A stretch of 50,393 nt of DNA, taken from contig JAETRI010000008.1 of NCBI GenBank assembly GCA_021770245.1, forward strand, positions 68,927 through 119,319. Reading direction: 5' to 3'. The position numbers were made by a program, and so were the translations under genes. Below are positions 39,829 to 48,610 of the stretch, piece after piece. The DNA comes from Lachnospiraceae bacterium. GTDB taxonomy: Bacteria > Bacillota > Clostridia > Lachnospirales > Lachnospiraceae. The stretch's first letter is position 1. Each line of letters begins with the position of its first letter. The notes below the pieces were generated by a model. The model was not told the origin of the DNA. It did not search any database and was given only the letters and a program-made list of their open reading frames with translations.

Positions 39829-40830
39829 TTAGATATTCCCGAAATCCTCTTCTATAATATACTGCATCATATCCTGGGGAAGCATGGTATATCCTTCCGC
39901 TTTCAGCCGGGGAAGGCTCTGCGCATATTTGGTCCTAAGGGAGGCCAGATAATAATTCTTATAATGATAGTCCCTGAGCCTTTCTGTCTGGCCGCCGCAA
40001 TACTTTAACGCCACCGTCTCCCTGGTCTGCCTGATCCTGTCCGCAATCTCCCCGATGCAGCCTTCCATCTGCGTCCTGACCGGCTGCGGGACCTGATCTT
40101 TGTATCTGTCATATTCCTCCTGTGCCTTCCGAAGCTGTTTCTCGTCCTCCGTCAGGTACAGCGCCTTGCACCAGCCGGCGATTTTCCAGTCCAGATTGTC
40201 CGTCCTGTCAGGATAACGGGCCAGATATGCCATCCTGAGCTGTCCTTCCGCTATATTCACGTTGGTGGAGGAATCATAAAATTCGATGATTAACCCCTCC
40301 CACTGACGGACCAGTTCCCCTCTCTCATACTCCCGGGCCAGCTCGTCCACCAGCGTGGCGGTAAGGGAATACACCCGGTCCGCCAGTTCTTCCAGCGCCG
40401 TCACCGCCGGCCGGTAATCTTCGGCCTGCGTCGGCTCTTCCTTTTGTATCACGCTCCTAAGCCACTGCTCGGCACGTCTGCGCACATCCCCGGTGCCGCT
40501 TTCCTCGCTTACGTTATGGGCAAAGGCCGTCCGCAGGTCCTGCACCAGAATCTGACACGCCTGGAGCCTGCCGAATTCGTCCTGGCATCTCCGGCCGAGA
40601 TTTCCTCCCAGCCTTCCGTCCAGCCTTTTCAGCCTGCCAATCAGGCCGGCATCCACCACAAACTTATACAGATTCGTAACTCCCTTAAAAAATCTCCCGT
40701 CGTCCCCGAAGGCCCGAAAACTTTCCGGTTCGTAATTGCATAGCAAAAACAGATGGGGGGCTATTCTTTCCCGCACCAGCGCATTTAATTCCTCCGCGCC
40801 GTCCCGGTAAAAAAGAAGGCTTCTGTTCAT
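39829..40830 (-). CDS. Helical protein with HEPN-like RxxxxH motif; partner of the SIR2-like/P-loop protein
   Basis: A 333-residue, almost wholly helical protein I cannot assign to a named family. Residues 93-107 (ILVQDLRTAFAHNVS) contain R-TAFA-H (Arg100, His105), the arrangement of the HEPN RNase active site (LRxxxxH at the end of a helix). Two long helical halves follow, with charged coiled-coil-like stretches (about 225-275). No signal peptide, membrane segment or zinc site is seen. Its ATG overlaps the stop of the 1254-residue gene (ATGA), so the two proteins are made together and probably interact. A toxic RNase effector is the most attractive reading, but the motif alone is short and could be chance. 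Confidence 0.6.
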   Translation of the reverse strand: MNRSLLFYRDGAEELNALVRERIAPHLFLLCNYEPESFRAFGDDGRFFKGVTNLYKFVVDAGLIGRLKRLDGRLGGNLGRRCQDEFGRLQACQILVQDLRTAFAHNVSEESGTGDVRRRAEQWLRSVIQKEEPTQAEDYRPAVTALEELADRVYSLTATLVDELAREYERGELVRQWEGLIIEFYDSSTNVNIAEGQLRMAYLARYPDRTDNLDWKIAGWCKALYLTEDEKQLRKAQEEYDRYKDQVPQPVRTQMEGCIGEIADRIRQTRETVALKYCGGQTERLRDYHYKNYYLASLRTKYAQSLPRLKAEGYTMLPQDMMQYIIEEDFGNI

Positions 40831-43800
40831 TGTCTGCCCTCCAATCTCTTACGGCCCTCCGGCGTATACAGGGAAAATCCCATATAGCCGATGCCCATTT
40901 CCAAACCGGTCAGATATTCGTTTTCCTCGGGCATTTTCCGGTTCCCCAGATTGTTCAGATAGAAACGGACCCCCTTCTTATTGCCCAGATACAGCGGCAG
41001 CCCGTCCACCTTAATGAATCCCTTGAAGCGTTCCCTGGCGTCGATCACCTTGCCCGAGTAAGCAGCCGGGCAGCCGTCGGAATCGCAGATCATATACGGG
41101 ACGCGCATCCGCGGCGTGGCGTAAAATGCCTCCTCGTTCAGGGAAACCAGCATGTCCGCAGCCTCCCTGTAATCTCCCGAAAGCTGCACCACGGACAGGG
41201 CATGGACCAGCACGACGATGGGGCGTCTGTTGGAGTTGGTACATTCCTCATAGAGACAGCAGATCCTTCTGATGTCCTCCCACTGCCCCTTATCCAGCCT
41301 GGTCATCCGGCGTTCCTGGCCGTTGTCGGACAGAGGCCTCCTGTTATAGCACATCCAGGCCACCCGGAGCAGCAGGTACAGGGCATGGGAATTCCTCTCC
41401 ACACACTCCGCATACTCCTTTTTGCTGAGGAAATCATAGATTTCTCTGCACTTCTCCAGCTGCCCTTCGGTCAGTTCGGACGCCTCGTCGTCCGGATCCC
41501 TTCCCGCCCGGTTCAGCCTGCACGACTCCAGTTCCTGCTGCGCCACAAAGGTGATGGCGGAGGCGTTGTTCTGTTCCAGCATCTTTTGAAACAGGCTGGA
41601 AAAGGAGGGGCTGCAGCTTCCCTCCAGGATACTGCGGATGCCGACCCGCGCAGCGCTGCCGTACTGCCGGATGCGCGCCAGATGCTGACCCAGCTCATCC
41701 ACGCCGGCCGGGCCCCGGTCCTGGATATCGCTGCCAAGCGCATCGTCCACATACATCATGATTTCGCTCAGCAGCGCGATCCGCTTCTCTTCCCCGTCCG
41801 CGCCCTGGTACTCCTTTTCAAACAGGTCAAAGAGGGCGTTATAGATATAGCCGTTGAGCGGGTCGCTGTTCAGCGCCTTCGTCAGCATCTGATACATGGG
41901 ACGGTAGGGCAGCGGATTATAGATCGAGCGGTCGATCCTCGCCTGCAGCCCCTTTGCCCGGCACAGACGGAAATACTCGTTCAGCAGCTTTTCCAGGCTC
42001 ATGTTGCAGCGGCACAGCTCCACGGTCAGGGAATTGATCTGGGAAGCCACCTGCCGCCTGCTGCCATAATCCACATCGGAACGCTCCAGCATATCGATAT
42101 TGGCATTGGCCAGATCCACCGCCTTCTTCAGCTGCTTGAGCCTCGTACAATAGGTTTCCTCGGTGAAAATATCCCCGTATACATCCCAGCATTCCAATCC
42201 GCCCGGTTCGTTTTCACCCGCAAAACAGCCGTGCACGATTCTGGACCAGTTATTGCCGAAATATTCCCGCAGGAACGTAATTTCAATGGACGCAAAGCTG
42301 GCGTCCGCATCCTCCATCCCGATTTCTTCCCGCATATAAGCCAGCTTGTCGATGATCCGGTCCATATTTTTCAGAAGCAGGTTGTGTTCCATATTTCCCT
42401 GATCCTGGAATTTCTCATAGTCGGAATTCGGGCCCAGGATACGGATAAGCCGCTGCAGCGTCCTCTTCAGGAACGGGTCCTGGGAACCGTACTGCCTGTA
42501 GCTGTAGATATAATAATCCAGCATCTGCAGAACCATACCGATGGTTTTGTCCGGCTCGATGGCGTTGTTTTTCAAATGGATCTCCGCTTCCTTCACGCTG
42601 CGGTAATAGAAACAGAATTCACCATCTTCGTTTTCCCGGTAGAAAATCCACGGTATGGAGGACGTGACGATCTTGAACAGTTCCCTCTTACTGTCCGAAT
42701 AGAAAAGTTCGGCCTGGCCGGCATTCCCCTCATACAGTAAATAGAGCGCCAAAGACACCGGCGTATCCAGTTTGAAACGGCCGAAAAGCGCGACGCAATC
42801 GTTTAACCGGCCCAGATTTTCCAGCGCCCGGTCCTCTTTTTTCTCCGCGTCCTCTTCCTCATCCAGGGTAAATCCGGCATCCTGCAGCGCCTTTTGTATG
42901 GGGCTGAGCGTCTTCTCCTCCGTCTCGTCTGCGGGCTCCCCCGTATAATCTTTCATCTGTTCCTGGACATATCTGAAAACGATCCGCTGCTCATCGCCCA
43001 GTCCCTGCTCCAGGGGCGGCTGCAGCGCCACGATCAGTTCATAGAAGTAGTCAAACAGGCTCGCGTCCGGCGTTTCTTTCAGTTTTTCCCACTTTCTTTT
43101 GATGTGGTCGGAATTCTGCGGGCAGTACCTCCTGATTTTATTCATCAGTTCGTATTCTTCCCGGCTGTTGATCCAGCGGTTGCTGTTTACGAAATAGCAG
43201 CCGTTGTAATAGGATACCGCGGCCGGCCTGCCGTCGGAGCGCTCCTCAAATCCTCTTTCCTTCTCCCAGCCAAACCGGCGCACCTCATCCGGGCCGGCCT
43301 TTTCCAGGGCCAGATTGCGGTACGCGCTGCACACCAGCACGAAGCGGCGTCCCCTGTTGTCCAGCTGCCTGGCGATGTTCTTCGCGTTCTTCTCAATGTT
43401 ATGATAGGCGGAGCCGTCCCAGATCACCAGGATACGCGTATCCGCCTCGCCCGCGGCCTCGACCGTCTGCATCATGCTGTCCAGTTCTTCCAGATCCTCG
43501 TTGATATTCAGTTCCTTTTTGGTGATGAAAATCACCGGGTTCATCTTCTTTTCGAAGATCTGGAAAGCGAGGAAGCCCAGCACGATACTTTTGCTGCTTC
43601 CCGGGTCTCCGTTCAGGATGATCGGCGTGGCATATCCGTAGCCGGCCATTTCCTTTCCGTCCAGGATATTGCTGACCAGTTCGGTAAGAACTGTCCCGTA
43701 TTCCCTTTTCAGATAAAATTCGGACTGGGGCAGATAGCCGTACCATTGCGGGCCGTAGACCGCAGTTCTCGTCAGAAAGTTGGCAAACCACCTCGCCTGC

Positions 43801-44591
43801 TGGATCCTCCCCAGCGGGCGGATCTCATAGACCTTCTCTTCGGTCAGAAGCTCCCCCGCATTCCGGTAACGCAGCAGCTGGCTCTGGGGCAGGAACGCAG
43901 GCTTCCTGCCCTTATAGAACAGCCGCATGGCTGCATCCGGGTCTTCCTTCGCCTCGGGGATATCCTCCGTGCCCCGGCGGCCCAGCATCTGCGCCAGGGT
44001 CTGCCGGAAATGGCGGAAATTCATCTTATCTGCGGATTTCAGCAGCTTGGCGGTCTCCTCATCCTCCGGATCCATGCCGAACAGGCTGATGCTGCCTCCC
44101 TGGCATTTCCCCCACTGAACCACGAGGGACGTCCTTTTGAGCTCGTTCTCTTCCCCCGGACGGTATCCCACCATGACCATCTGGCTGACCACGTCCAGCT
44201 TGGCCATGACCGCGGCCAGAATGGTTTTGCATTCGTCCTGCTGCCGCTCCCTTAAAAGCTCCGGATCCTCCTCCGCCTCTTCCCCTGCACCGACGCCGAA
44301 GCACCGGATCACAGGAAGCTGCGAACGGTTAAACAGCTTCAGGGGCAGTTCCCCCGCGCTGTTATATTCCTTCAGCCTTCTGCCGTCCTTCTCAAAATAT
44401 TTACAGAATCCTTCCTCCTGATTCGTTGTAATCACACAGCTCCAGGGCAGCTGGCAGACCTCCGCGCTCAGCTCCTCTGAAAGCGGGCCCGTCCCGACGA
44501 ACAGGATCATATTGTTGACGTTGAAACTTTGAATGAAATCCGCAACGACCGCATCTTCCTCTTGTATCGAAATTCCCATCTTAACCGCCAT
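40827..44591 (-). CDS. Large SIR2-like/P-loop NTPase protein with helical repeat C-terminus (candidate defence protein)
   Basis: A 1254-residue protein. The N-terminus (about residues 13-165) follows the SIR2-like fold: ILFVGTGPLSEE, WSCVITTNQ (51-58) and VVSQMVMVGYRPGEE. The catalytic His of the usual KLHG appears lost (RCFG, 96-99), so NAD cleavage is doubtful. A P-loop ATPase follows: Walker A GDPGSSKS (328-335), Walker B-like ILVIWDGS (387-394) and a FVLVCSAYR strand (417-425), as in STAND/AAA proteins. From about 480 to 1150 it is helical and probably repeat-like, and a small beta-rich end domain contains IKVDGLPLYLGN. This sensor-switch layout resembles SIR2-STAND (Avs5-like) antiviral proteins. 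It lies between an ADP-ribosylglycohydrolase-family gene (25 nt) and the HEPN-like gene (overlap). Confidence 0.65.
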   Translation of the reverse strand: MAVKMGISIQEEDAVVADFIQSFNVNNMILFVGTGPLSEELSAEVCQLPWSCVITTNQEEGFCKYFEKDGRRLKEYNSAGELPLKLFNRSQLPVIRCFGVGAGEEAEEDPELLRERQQDECKTILAAVMAKLDVVSQMVMVGYRPGEENELKRTSLVVQWGKCQGGSISLFGMDPEDEETAKLLKSADKMNFRHFRQTLAQMLGRRGTEDIPEAKEDPDAAMRLFYKGRKPAFLPQSQLLRYRNAGELLTEEKVYEIRPLGRIQQARWFANFLTRTAVYGPQWYGYLPQSEFYLKREYGTVLTELVSNILDGKEMAGYGYATPIILNGDPGSSKSIVLGFLAFQIFEKKMNPVIFITKKELNINEDLEELDSMMQTVEAAGEADTRILVIWDGSAYHNIEKNAKNIARQLDNRGRRFVLVCSAYRNLALEKAGPDEVRRFGWEKERGFEERSDGRPAAVSYYNGCYFVNSNRWINSREEYELMNKIRRYCPQNSDHIKRKWEKLKETPDASLFDYFYELIVALQPPLEQGLGDEQRIVFRYVQEQMKDYTGEPADETEEKTLSPIQKALQDAGFTLDEEEDAEKKEDRALENLGRLNDCVALFGRFKLDTPVSLALYLLYEGNAGQAELFYSDSKRELFKIVTSSIPWIFYRENEDGEFCFYYRSVKEAEIHLKNNAIEPDKTIGMVLQMLDYYIYSYRQYGSQDPFLKRTLQRLIRILGPNSDYEKFQDQGNMEHNLLLKNMDRIIDKLAYMREEIGMEDADASFASIEITFLREYFGNNWSRIVHGCFAGENEPGGLECWDVYGDIFTEETYCTRLKQLKKAVDLANANIDMLERSDVDYGSRRQVASQINSLTVELCRCNMSLEKLLNEYFRLCRAKGLQARIDRSIYNPLPYRPMYQMLTKALNSDPLNGYIYNALFDLFEKEYQGADGEEKRIALLSEIMMYVDDALGSDIQDRGPAGVDELGQHLARIRQYGSAARVGIRSILEGSCSPSFSSLFQKMLEQNNASAITFVAQQELESCRLNRAGRDPDDEASELTEGQLEKCREIYDFLSKKEYAECVERNSHALYLLLRVAWMCYNRRPLSDNGQERRMTRLDKGQWEDIRRICCLYEECTNSNRRPIVVLVHALSVVQLSGDYREAADMLVSLNEEAFYATPRMRVPYMICDSDGCPAAYSGKVIDARERFKGFIKVDGLPLYLGNKKGVRFYLNNLGNRKMPEENEYLTGLEMGIGYMGFSLYTPEGRKRLEGRQ

Positions 44592-44616
44592 TCTGCCGCC
44601 GTATGGCGGCTCTCAA

Positions 44617-46176
44617 TCAGGTCTCCCGCATCAGAACCACCTTGGCCGAGCCCGTAGAGTGCCTCCCTTCCAGAGATACTTCCACGATAAATTCCAGTTT
44701 CCCTCCCTCATAAGCTTCCGGCCTAAAGGCGATCTCCGCCTCCGCCCTGGCCCCGTACAGATTATTCAGCGGAAGCTGGAAGGCCCGTCCGTTTACCGCC
44801 TCCACTCCCTCCGGCATGTAGACCCGGATCCTGGCCCACTGCTGCTGGCACATGGTATGGGAGTTGACGACGCTCACTTTCACCTTCCGCAGCTCCCCGG
44901 TTTTGAAAAACACGGAATCCCCGTAATCCACCGTCAACCGGAAGGCCGGGAAATCATAGCGGACCACATAGGCGGACAGGCCGCACAAATCGCGCACGGG
45001 AAGCGCCTCATCCTTCCCGCCGCCGTTGATCCCGGGCAGATAGTCTGCGGCTTTCCTGCAGTAAAGGTCATCTCCCTCCCTGCACTCTATGCTCATCCCG
45101 CCCTCCGCGAATATGTCGCACCGCTCCGGCCCCAGGAAACCGGGCACTGCCCGCATGACCCGGTCCGTCAGCTGCGTCACCGTGGAGGGTACCCAGATCC
45201 CTCCGCCGGTTCTGTCAATACATAGGGTGGAAATTTTATCGTCCAGGGGAGCCGTCCACTTCTCCGGAAGGCCGCCGGCTCCGGACAGGATCCCCAGGAC
45301 GGCCCCCAGGGTAGCGCAGGTACAGTCCGTATCCTCCCCGCAGGCTACGGCCATACAAAGGCTCTTCCCGAAATCCTCTTCCCCGTACATCCATCCGGCG
45401 ATGGTAAACGCCACATTTTCCGGCGCGTCGAATCCGGGAGCCCCCAGCTCCATTCCCTCGTTTCCCTCCACCGGGATCCGGGAAAGGGTACAGCTCTGGA
45501 TACCGAAGGTGCCGGGAGCCGTATTGTGGATCCGCCTGCGCGCTTCGGCGAATTCCACCCCGGTATCATAGCATTCCATGGCGCAGCGGATGGCCTCCGC
45601 CGTCCGGCACTCCTCCGGGATGTAGGAAAGGGCGATATCGATCAGCTTCCTCTTGTCCGGCTCCACAAAAGCCGCGCTTTCCAGGGCCGCGAAAAAGATC
45701 TCCCCGTATACCCCTTCCCCCTCATGGTCCACAATGGCATCCTCGTAGGCGTAGCGGGCGGCCAGCTCCGGATTTCCCGGCGCGAGGCATGCCCAGATCT
45801 CCGAACGGATGAAGCAGCCGCAGCTGTCCTTGTAGGTATTGCCCACCACACCGGAAAGGGGAGGCTGCAGGCCGGCGCGCAGATTCGCCTTTCCCGTCCC
45901 GTACTCCACCCAGTTCGGAATACAATAGGAAAGCCAGTATTCCCCCAGAATAGAGGCGTTCACATTCCTGCCGTAGCGTTCCACGGCCGCCAGCCAGATG
46001 ATCTGCAGATCCAGATCGTCATTGGGCGGGGGCCCCATGGACAGATCCTGGGTATAAAAGGAGACGTCGTTCATCTGCCGTATCCCCTCAAAAGGCGCGC
46101 CCAGTACCCCGCCGATGTTTTTCCCGGTCCAGCATCCCATCACTTTGTCTTTATATGTGGCAAAATCCAGCTTCAT
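44617..46176 (-). CDS. ADP-ribosylglycohydrolase-family protein with C-terminal beta domain
   Basis: A 519-residue protein. Residues 1-335 match the ADP-ribosylglycohydrolase (DraG/ARH) fold: KVMGCWTGKNIGGVLGAPFEG at the start, the metal site PNDDLDLQ (51-58), and the second metal site ACGEDTDCTCATLGAVLG (279-294). Residues 340-519 look like a beta-sandwich. The family cleaves ADP-ribose from proteins or related N- or O-glycosidic bonds. Many Clostridial members of this length lie in sugar or nucleoside loci, so the true substrate is open. I start it at 46176 because GGGGGTTAAT precedes that ATG; an ATG four codons upstream is less likely. It heads the three-gene block after priA. Confidence 0.75.
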   Translation of the reverse strand: MKLDFATYKDKVMGCWTGKNIGGVLGAPFEGIRQMNDVSFYTQDLSMGPPPNDDLDLQIIWLAAVERYGRNVNASILGEYWLSYCIPNWVEYGTGKANLRAGLQPPLSGVVGNTYKDSCGCFIRSEIWACLAPGNPELAARYAYEDAIVDHEGEGVYGEIFFAALESAAFVEPDKRKLIDIALSYIPEECRTAEAIRCAMECYDTGVEFAEARRRIHNTAPGTFGIQSCTLSRIPVEGNEGMELGAPGFDAPENVAFTIAGWMYGEEDFGKSLCMAVACGEDTDCTCATLGAVLGILSGAGGLPEKWTAPLDDKISTLCIDRTGGGIWVPSTVTQLTDRVMRAVPGFLGPERCDIFAEGGMSIECREGDDLYCRKAADYLPGINGGGKDEALPVRDLCGLSAYVVRYDFPAFRLTVDYGDSVFFKTGELRKVKVSVVNSHTMCQQQWARIRVYMPEGVEAVNGRAFQLPLNNLYGARAEAEIAFRPEAYEGGKLEFIVEVSLEGRHSTGSAKVVLMRET

Positions 46177-46194
46177 ATTAACCCCCATTCCGGA

Positions 46195-46379
46195 GCGTTT
46201 ACGCGACGGGTCATGCCATCAAAGCTATTTGCGACGCTCCGGCGCAAATAGCCAGGCGAATCTGGTTCGCCTGTGAAACAATAAGCCATCAGGCTTATTT
46301 TTCGCACTAGTCCTTTCATGCCGCTCCCTTTGCGGCACCGCGGCGTGAAATCGCGCATGGGATTTCTCCTCTGCAATTC
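46195..46379 (-). repeat. Mosaic hairpin tract (modules X and Y) between priA and the ADP-ribosylglycohydrolase gene
   Basis: On the minus strand module X (46318-46379) is followed by module Y (46273-46306). Two more hairpins come next: AGGCGAA...TTCGCCT, and CTATTTGCG...CGCAAATAG at 46227-46252. X and Y are the modules found in reverse order in the mraZ leader (27475-27604), and part of X precedes cdd (6761-6789). The gap contains no promoter I can support. Confidence 0.6.
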
Positions 46380-46381
46380 GG

Positions 46382-48610
46382 TCAATAGGGCGACATGGGA
46401 TCAAAATCGAACGCAACCCGTCCGTCTGCCTCCCCCTGCCCTTTCAGATAACGCTCCATCCGGTCCTTCAGCCCGGTTAAAAGCCCGTAATCCGGGCTTT
46501 TGATATAAAGCGCATACCGGAAGACATCGTTGATCTTTTCGATGGAGGCGGGCGCCGGGCCGATCACGTACGATCCCTCCGGAACCTCCCCCGCCAAGTC
46601 CCTCATGCTCCGCGCCGTCTGCTCCGCCCCCTCCCGGGTGGGCGCACCCACCTGCACCACCAGAATATGCGCCACGGGCGGATAGGCCAGAAGGCTCCGG
46701 TAAAGGATCTCCTCTTCGTAAAAGCCCTCGTAATCCTGGGCGGCCGCATGGACGATACTGTAATGCTCCGGCTGATAGGTCTGGATGACCACCTCTCCGG
46801 GCCTGTTTCCCCGGCCCGCCCGGCCCGCCGCCTGGGTGAGCAGCTGGAAGGTCCGCTCCCCGGCCCGGTGGTCGCATACCCCCAGGGACATGTCCGCCGC
46901 CAGGATCCCCATCAGGGTCACGTTGGGAAAGTCGTGCCCCTTCACGATCATCTGCGTCCCCACCAGCACGTCCGCCTCCCCCGCCGCGAAGGCGGAAAGG
47001 ATCTTTTCATAGCTTTCCTTCTTCCGGGTGGTATCCGCATCCATGCGAAGCACCTTTCTATCGGGATATTTTTCCAAAAGCTGCTCTTCGATCTGCTCCG
47101 TTCCCGCACGGAAGCCGCCTACGTATTTGGAGCCGCATTCCGGACACAGCCGTACCGCCTTCTGTACATAGCCGCAGTAATGGCACACCAGCGTGCCGTC
47201 CCTGTGCTCCGAAAGGGACACGTCGCAATGGGGGCATTTCATCACATGCCCGCACATCCGGCAGGACACAAATCCCGCGTAGCCCCTCCTGTTCAGGAAA
47301 AGCATGCTCTGCTCCCCTCTGGCAAAACGATCCTCTAGAAGCCGCGTCAGCCTGCGGGAAAAGATGGAACGGTTCCCGCTCTTTAATTCCTCCCGCAGAT
47401 CCTCCACGTAGACCGTGGGCAGCGTTCCCCCGGTCAGCCGTTCCTCCAGGGTGAAAAGCCGGTAGATTCCCTGCTTTGCCCGATAATAGCTGTCCAGGGA
47501 CGGAGTGGCGGATCCCAGGAAAACCGATGCGTGATGCAGTCTGGCCAGTTCCTCCGCGGTTTCCCGGGCGTGATACTTGGGCATGGTCTCGCTTTTATAG
47601 CTTCCCTCGTGCTCCTCGTCGATGATGATCAGCCCCACCTGCGGAAACGGGGTAAAAAGGGCGGAGCGGGGCCCGATGATCACATCGATTTCCTTTTTCC
47701 GGGCCCGCTCGCACTGGTCATATTTTTCCCCGGCGGACAGGGTGGAATTCATCACCGAAACCCGGTCTCCGAACCTCTTGTAAAAACGCAGGACGGTCTG
47801 GTAGGTCAGGGCGATTTCCGGAATCAGCATGATGGCCTGCTGACCCCTGGCCACCACCCCCTCTATCAGTGCCATATAGACCTCGGTCTTGCCGCTTCCC
47901 GTAATTCCCCTCAGCAGATAGGTCCGCCGCCGCCCTCCGTCATAGTCGGAAAGCACCTCGTCCACAATCCGCCGTTGATTCACGCTCAGCTGATGCCCTG
48001 CTTCCCTGGCTGCATCCAGCTTCACCGGGTTGCGGTAATAGGGAACCGTATTGACGGAAATCAGTCCGGCATCCCGCAGGCTTTTAAAGGTGGCAGGGGA
48101 AATGTTCAGCTTCTTCGCCACCAGCCCCATGGGCAGCCGTTCTTCCGCAATCAGCTCTCGCAGCACCCTGGCCTTGGCCGTCTGATGCTTCCTTTCACAG
48201 GCCAGCATTTCGCCTCTGGCCTCCTCGCGGCCCACCCGCAGGCAGATTTCCTTCTTTTCCTGCGCCTTCATCTTCTGGCGGACCGGCAGGACGGTTTTCA
48301 GGGCATTGATCATGGTGGATCCATAGTGCTCCTTCATCCAGAAAGCCAGCCGGATCAGCCTGCCTTCCACCTGGATCCCGTCCTCCTGGATGCCTGCGAT
48401 CTCCTTCAGCCGGCTTTCGTCGAATTCCGCCTCGTCCGTCACCTCGATGACATACCCTGTACGCAGCCCGTTCCCCCTGCCGAAGGGGATGCGCACGCGC
48501 ATCCCCGGCTCCAGCATGCCGGACAGCTTCTCCGGGATACGGTAGGCAAAGGGACGGTCCACCTTTTCATGGGAGATATCCACGATCACATTTGCAAACC
48601 TGCCCTGCAT
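46382..48610 (-). CDS. priA: Primosomal replication restart helicase PriA
   Basis: A 742-residue superfamily 2 helicase that reloads the replisome at stalled forks. Residues 1-105 are the 3'-DNA-binding domain (FANVIVDISHEKVDRPFAYRIPEKL). Walker A is GITGSGKTEVYM and the DEAH-type box is DEEH. The zinc-binding Cys cluster (CRMCGHVMKCPHC to CHYCGY to CPECG) is complete, and the C-terminal helicase motifs include TQAAGRAGRG. The ATG has GGAGGAAGGC before it and lies 44 nt inside murE. In related genomes priA is followed by def and fmt; here a three-gene block intervenes. Confidence 0.96.
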   Translation of the reverse strand: MQGRFANVIVDISHEKVDRPFAYRIPEKLSGMLEPGMRVRIPFGRGNGLRTGYVIEVTDEAEFDESRLKEIAGIQEDGIQVEGRLIRLAFWMKEHYGSTMINALKTVLPVRQKMKAQEKKEICLRVGREEARGEMLACERKHQTAKARVLRELIAEERLPMGLVAKKLNISPATFKSLRDAGLISVNTVPYYRNPVKLDAAREAGHQLSVNQRRIVDEVLSDYDGGRRRTYLLRGITGSGKTEVYMALIEGVVARGQQAIMLIPEIALTYQTVLRFYKRFGDRVSVMNSTLSAGEKYDQCERARKKEIDVIIGPRSALFTPFPQVGLIIIDEEHEGSYKSETMPKYHARETAEELARLHHASVFLGSATPSLDSYYRAKQGIYRLFTLEERLTGGTLPTVYVEDLREELKSGNRSIFSRRLTRLLEDRFARGEQSMLFLNRRGYAGFVSCRMCGHVMKCPHCDVSLSEHRDGTLVCHYCGYVQKAVRLCPECGSKYVGGFRAGTEQIEEQLLEKYPDRKVLRMDADTTRKKESYEKILSAFAAGEADVLVGTQMIVKGHDFPNVTLMGILAADMSLGVCDHRAGERTFQLLTQAAGRAGRGNRPGEVVIQTYQPEHYSIVHAAAQDYEGFYEEEILYRSLLAYPPVAHILVVQVGAPTREGAEQTARSMRDLAGEVPEGSYVIGPAPASIEKINDVFRYALYIKSPDYGLLTGLKDRMERYLKGQGEADGRVAFDFDPMSPY

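Noticed and set aside
40830-42740. Plus-strand open frame of 636 codons (and another at 42894-44255, 453 codons)
   Set aside because: It lies wholly antisense to the 1254-residue gene, has no good ribosome binding site, and its His/Gln/Arg/Leu-rich composition is typical of the reverse frame of a GC-rich gene.
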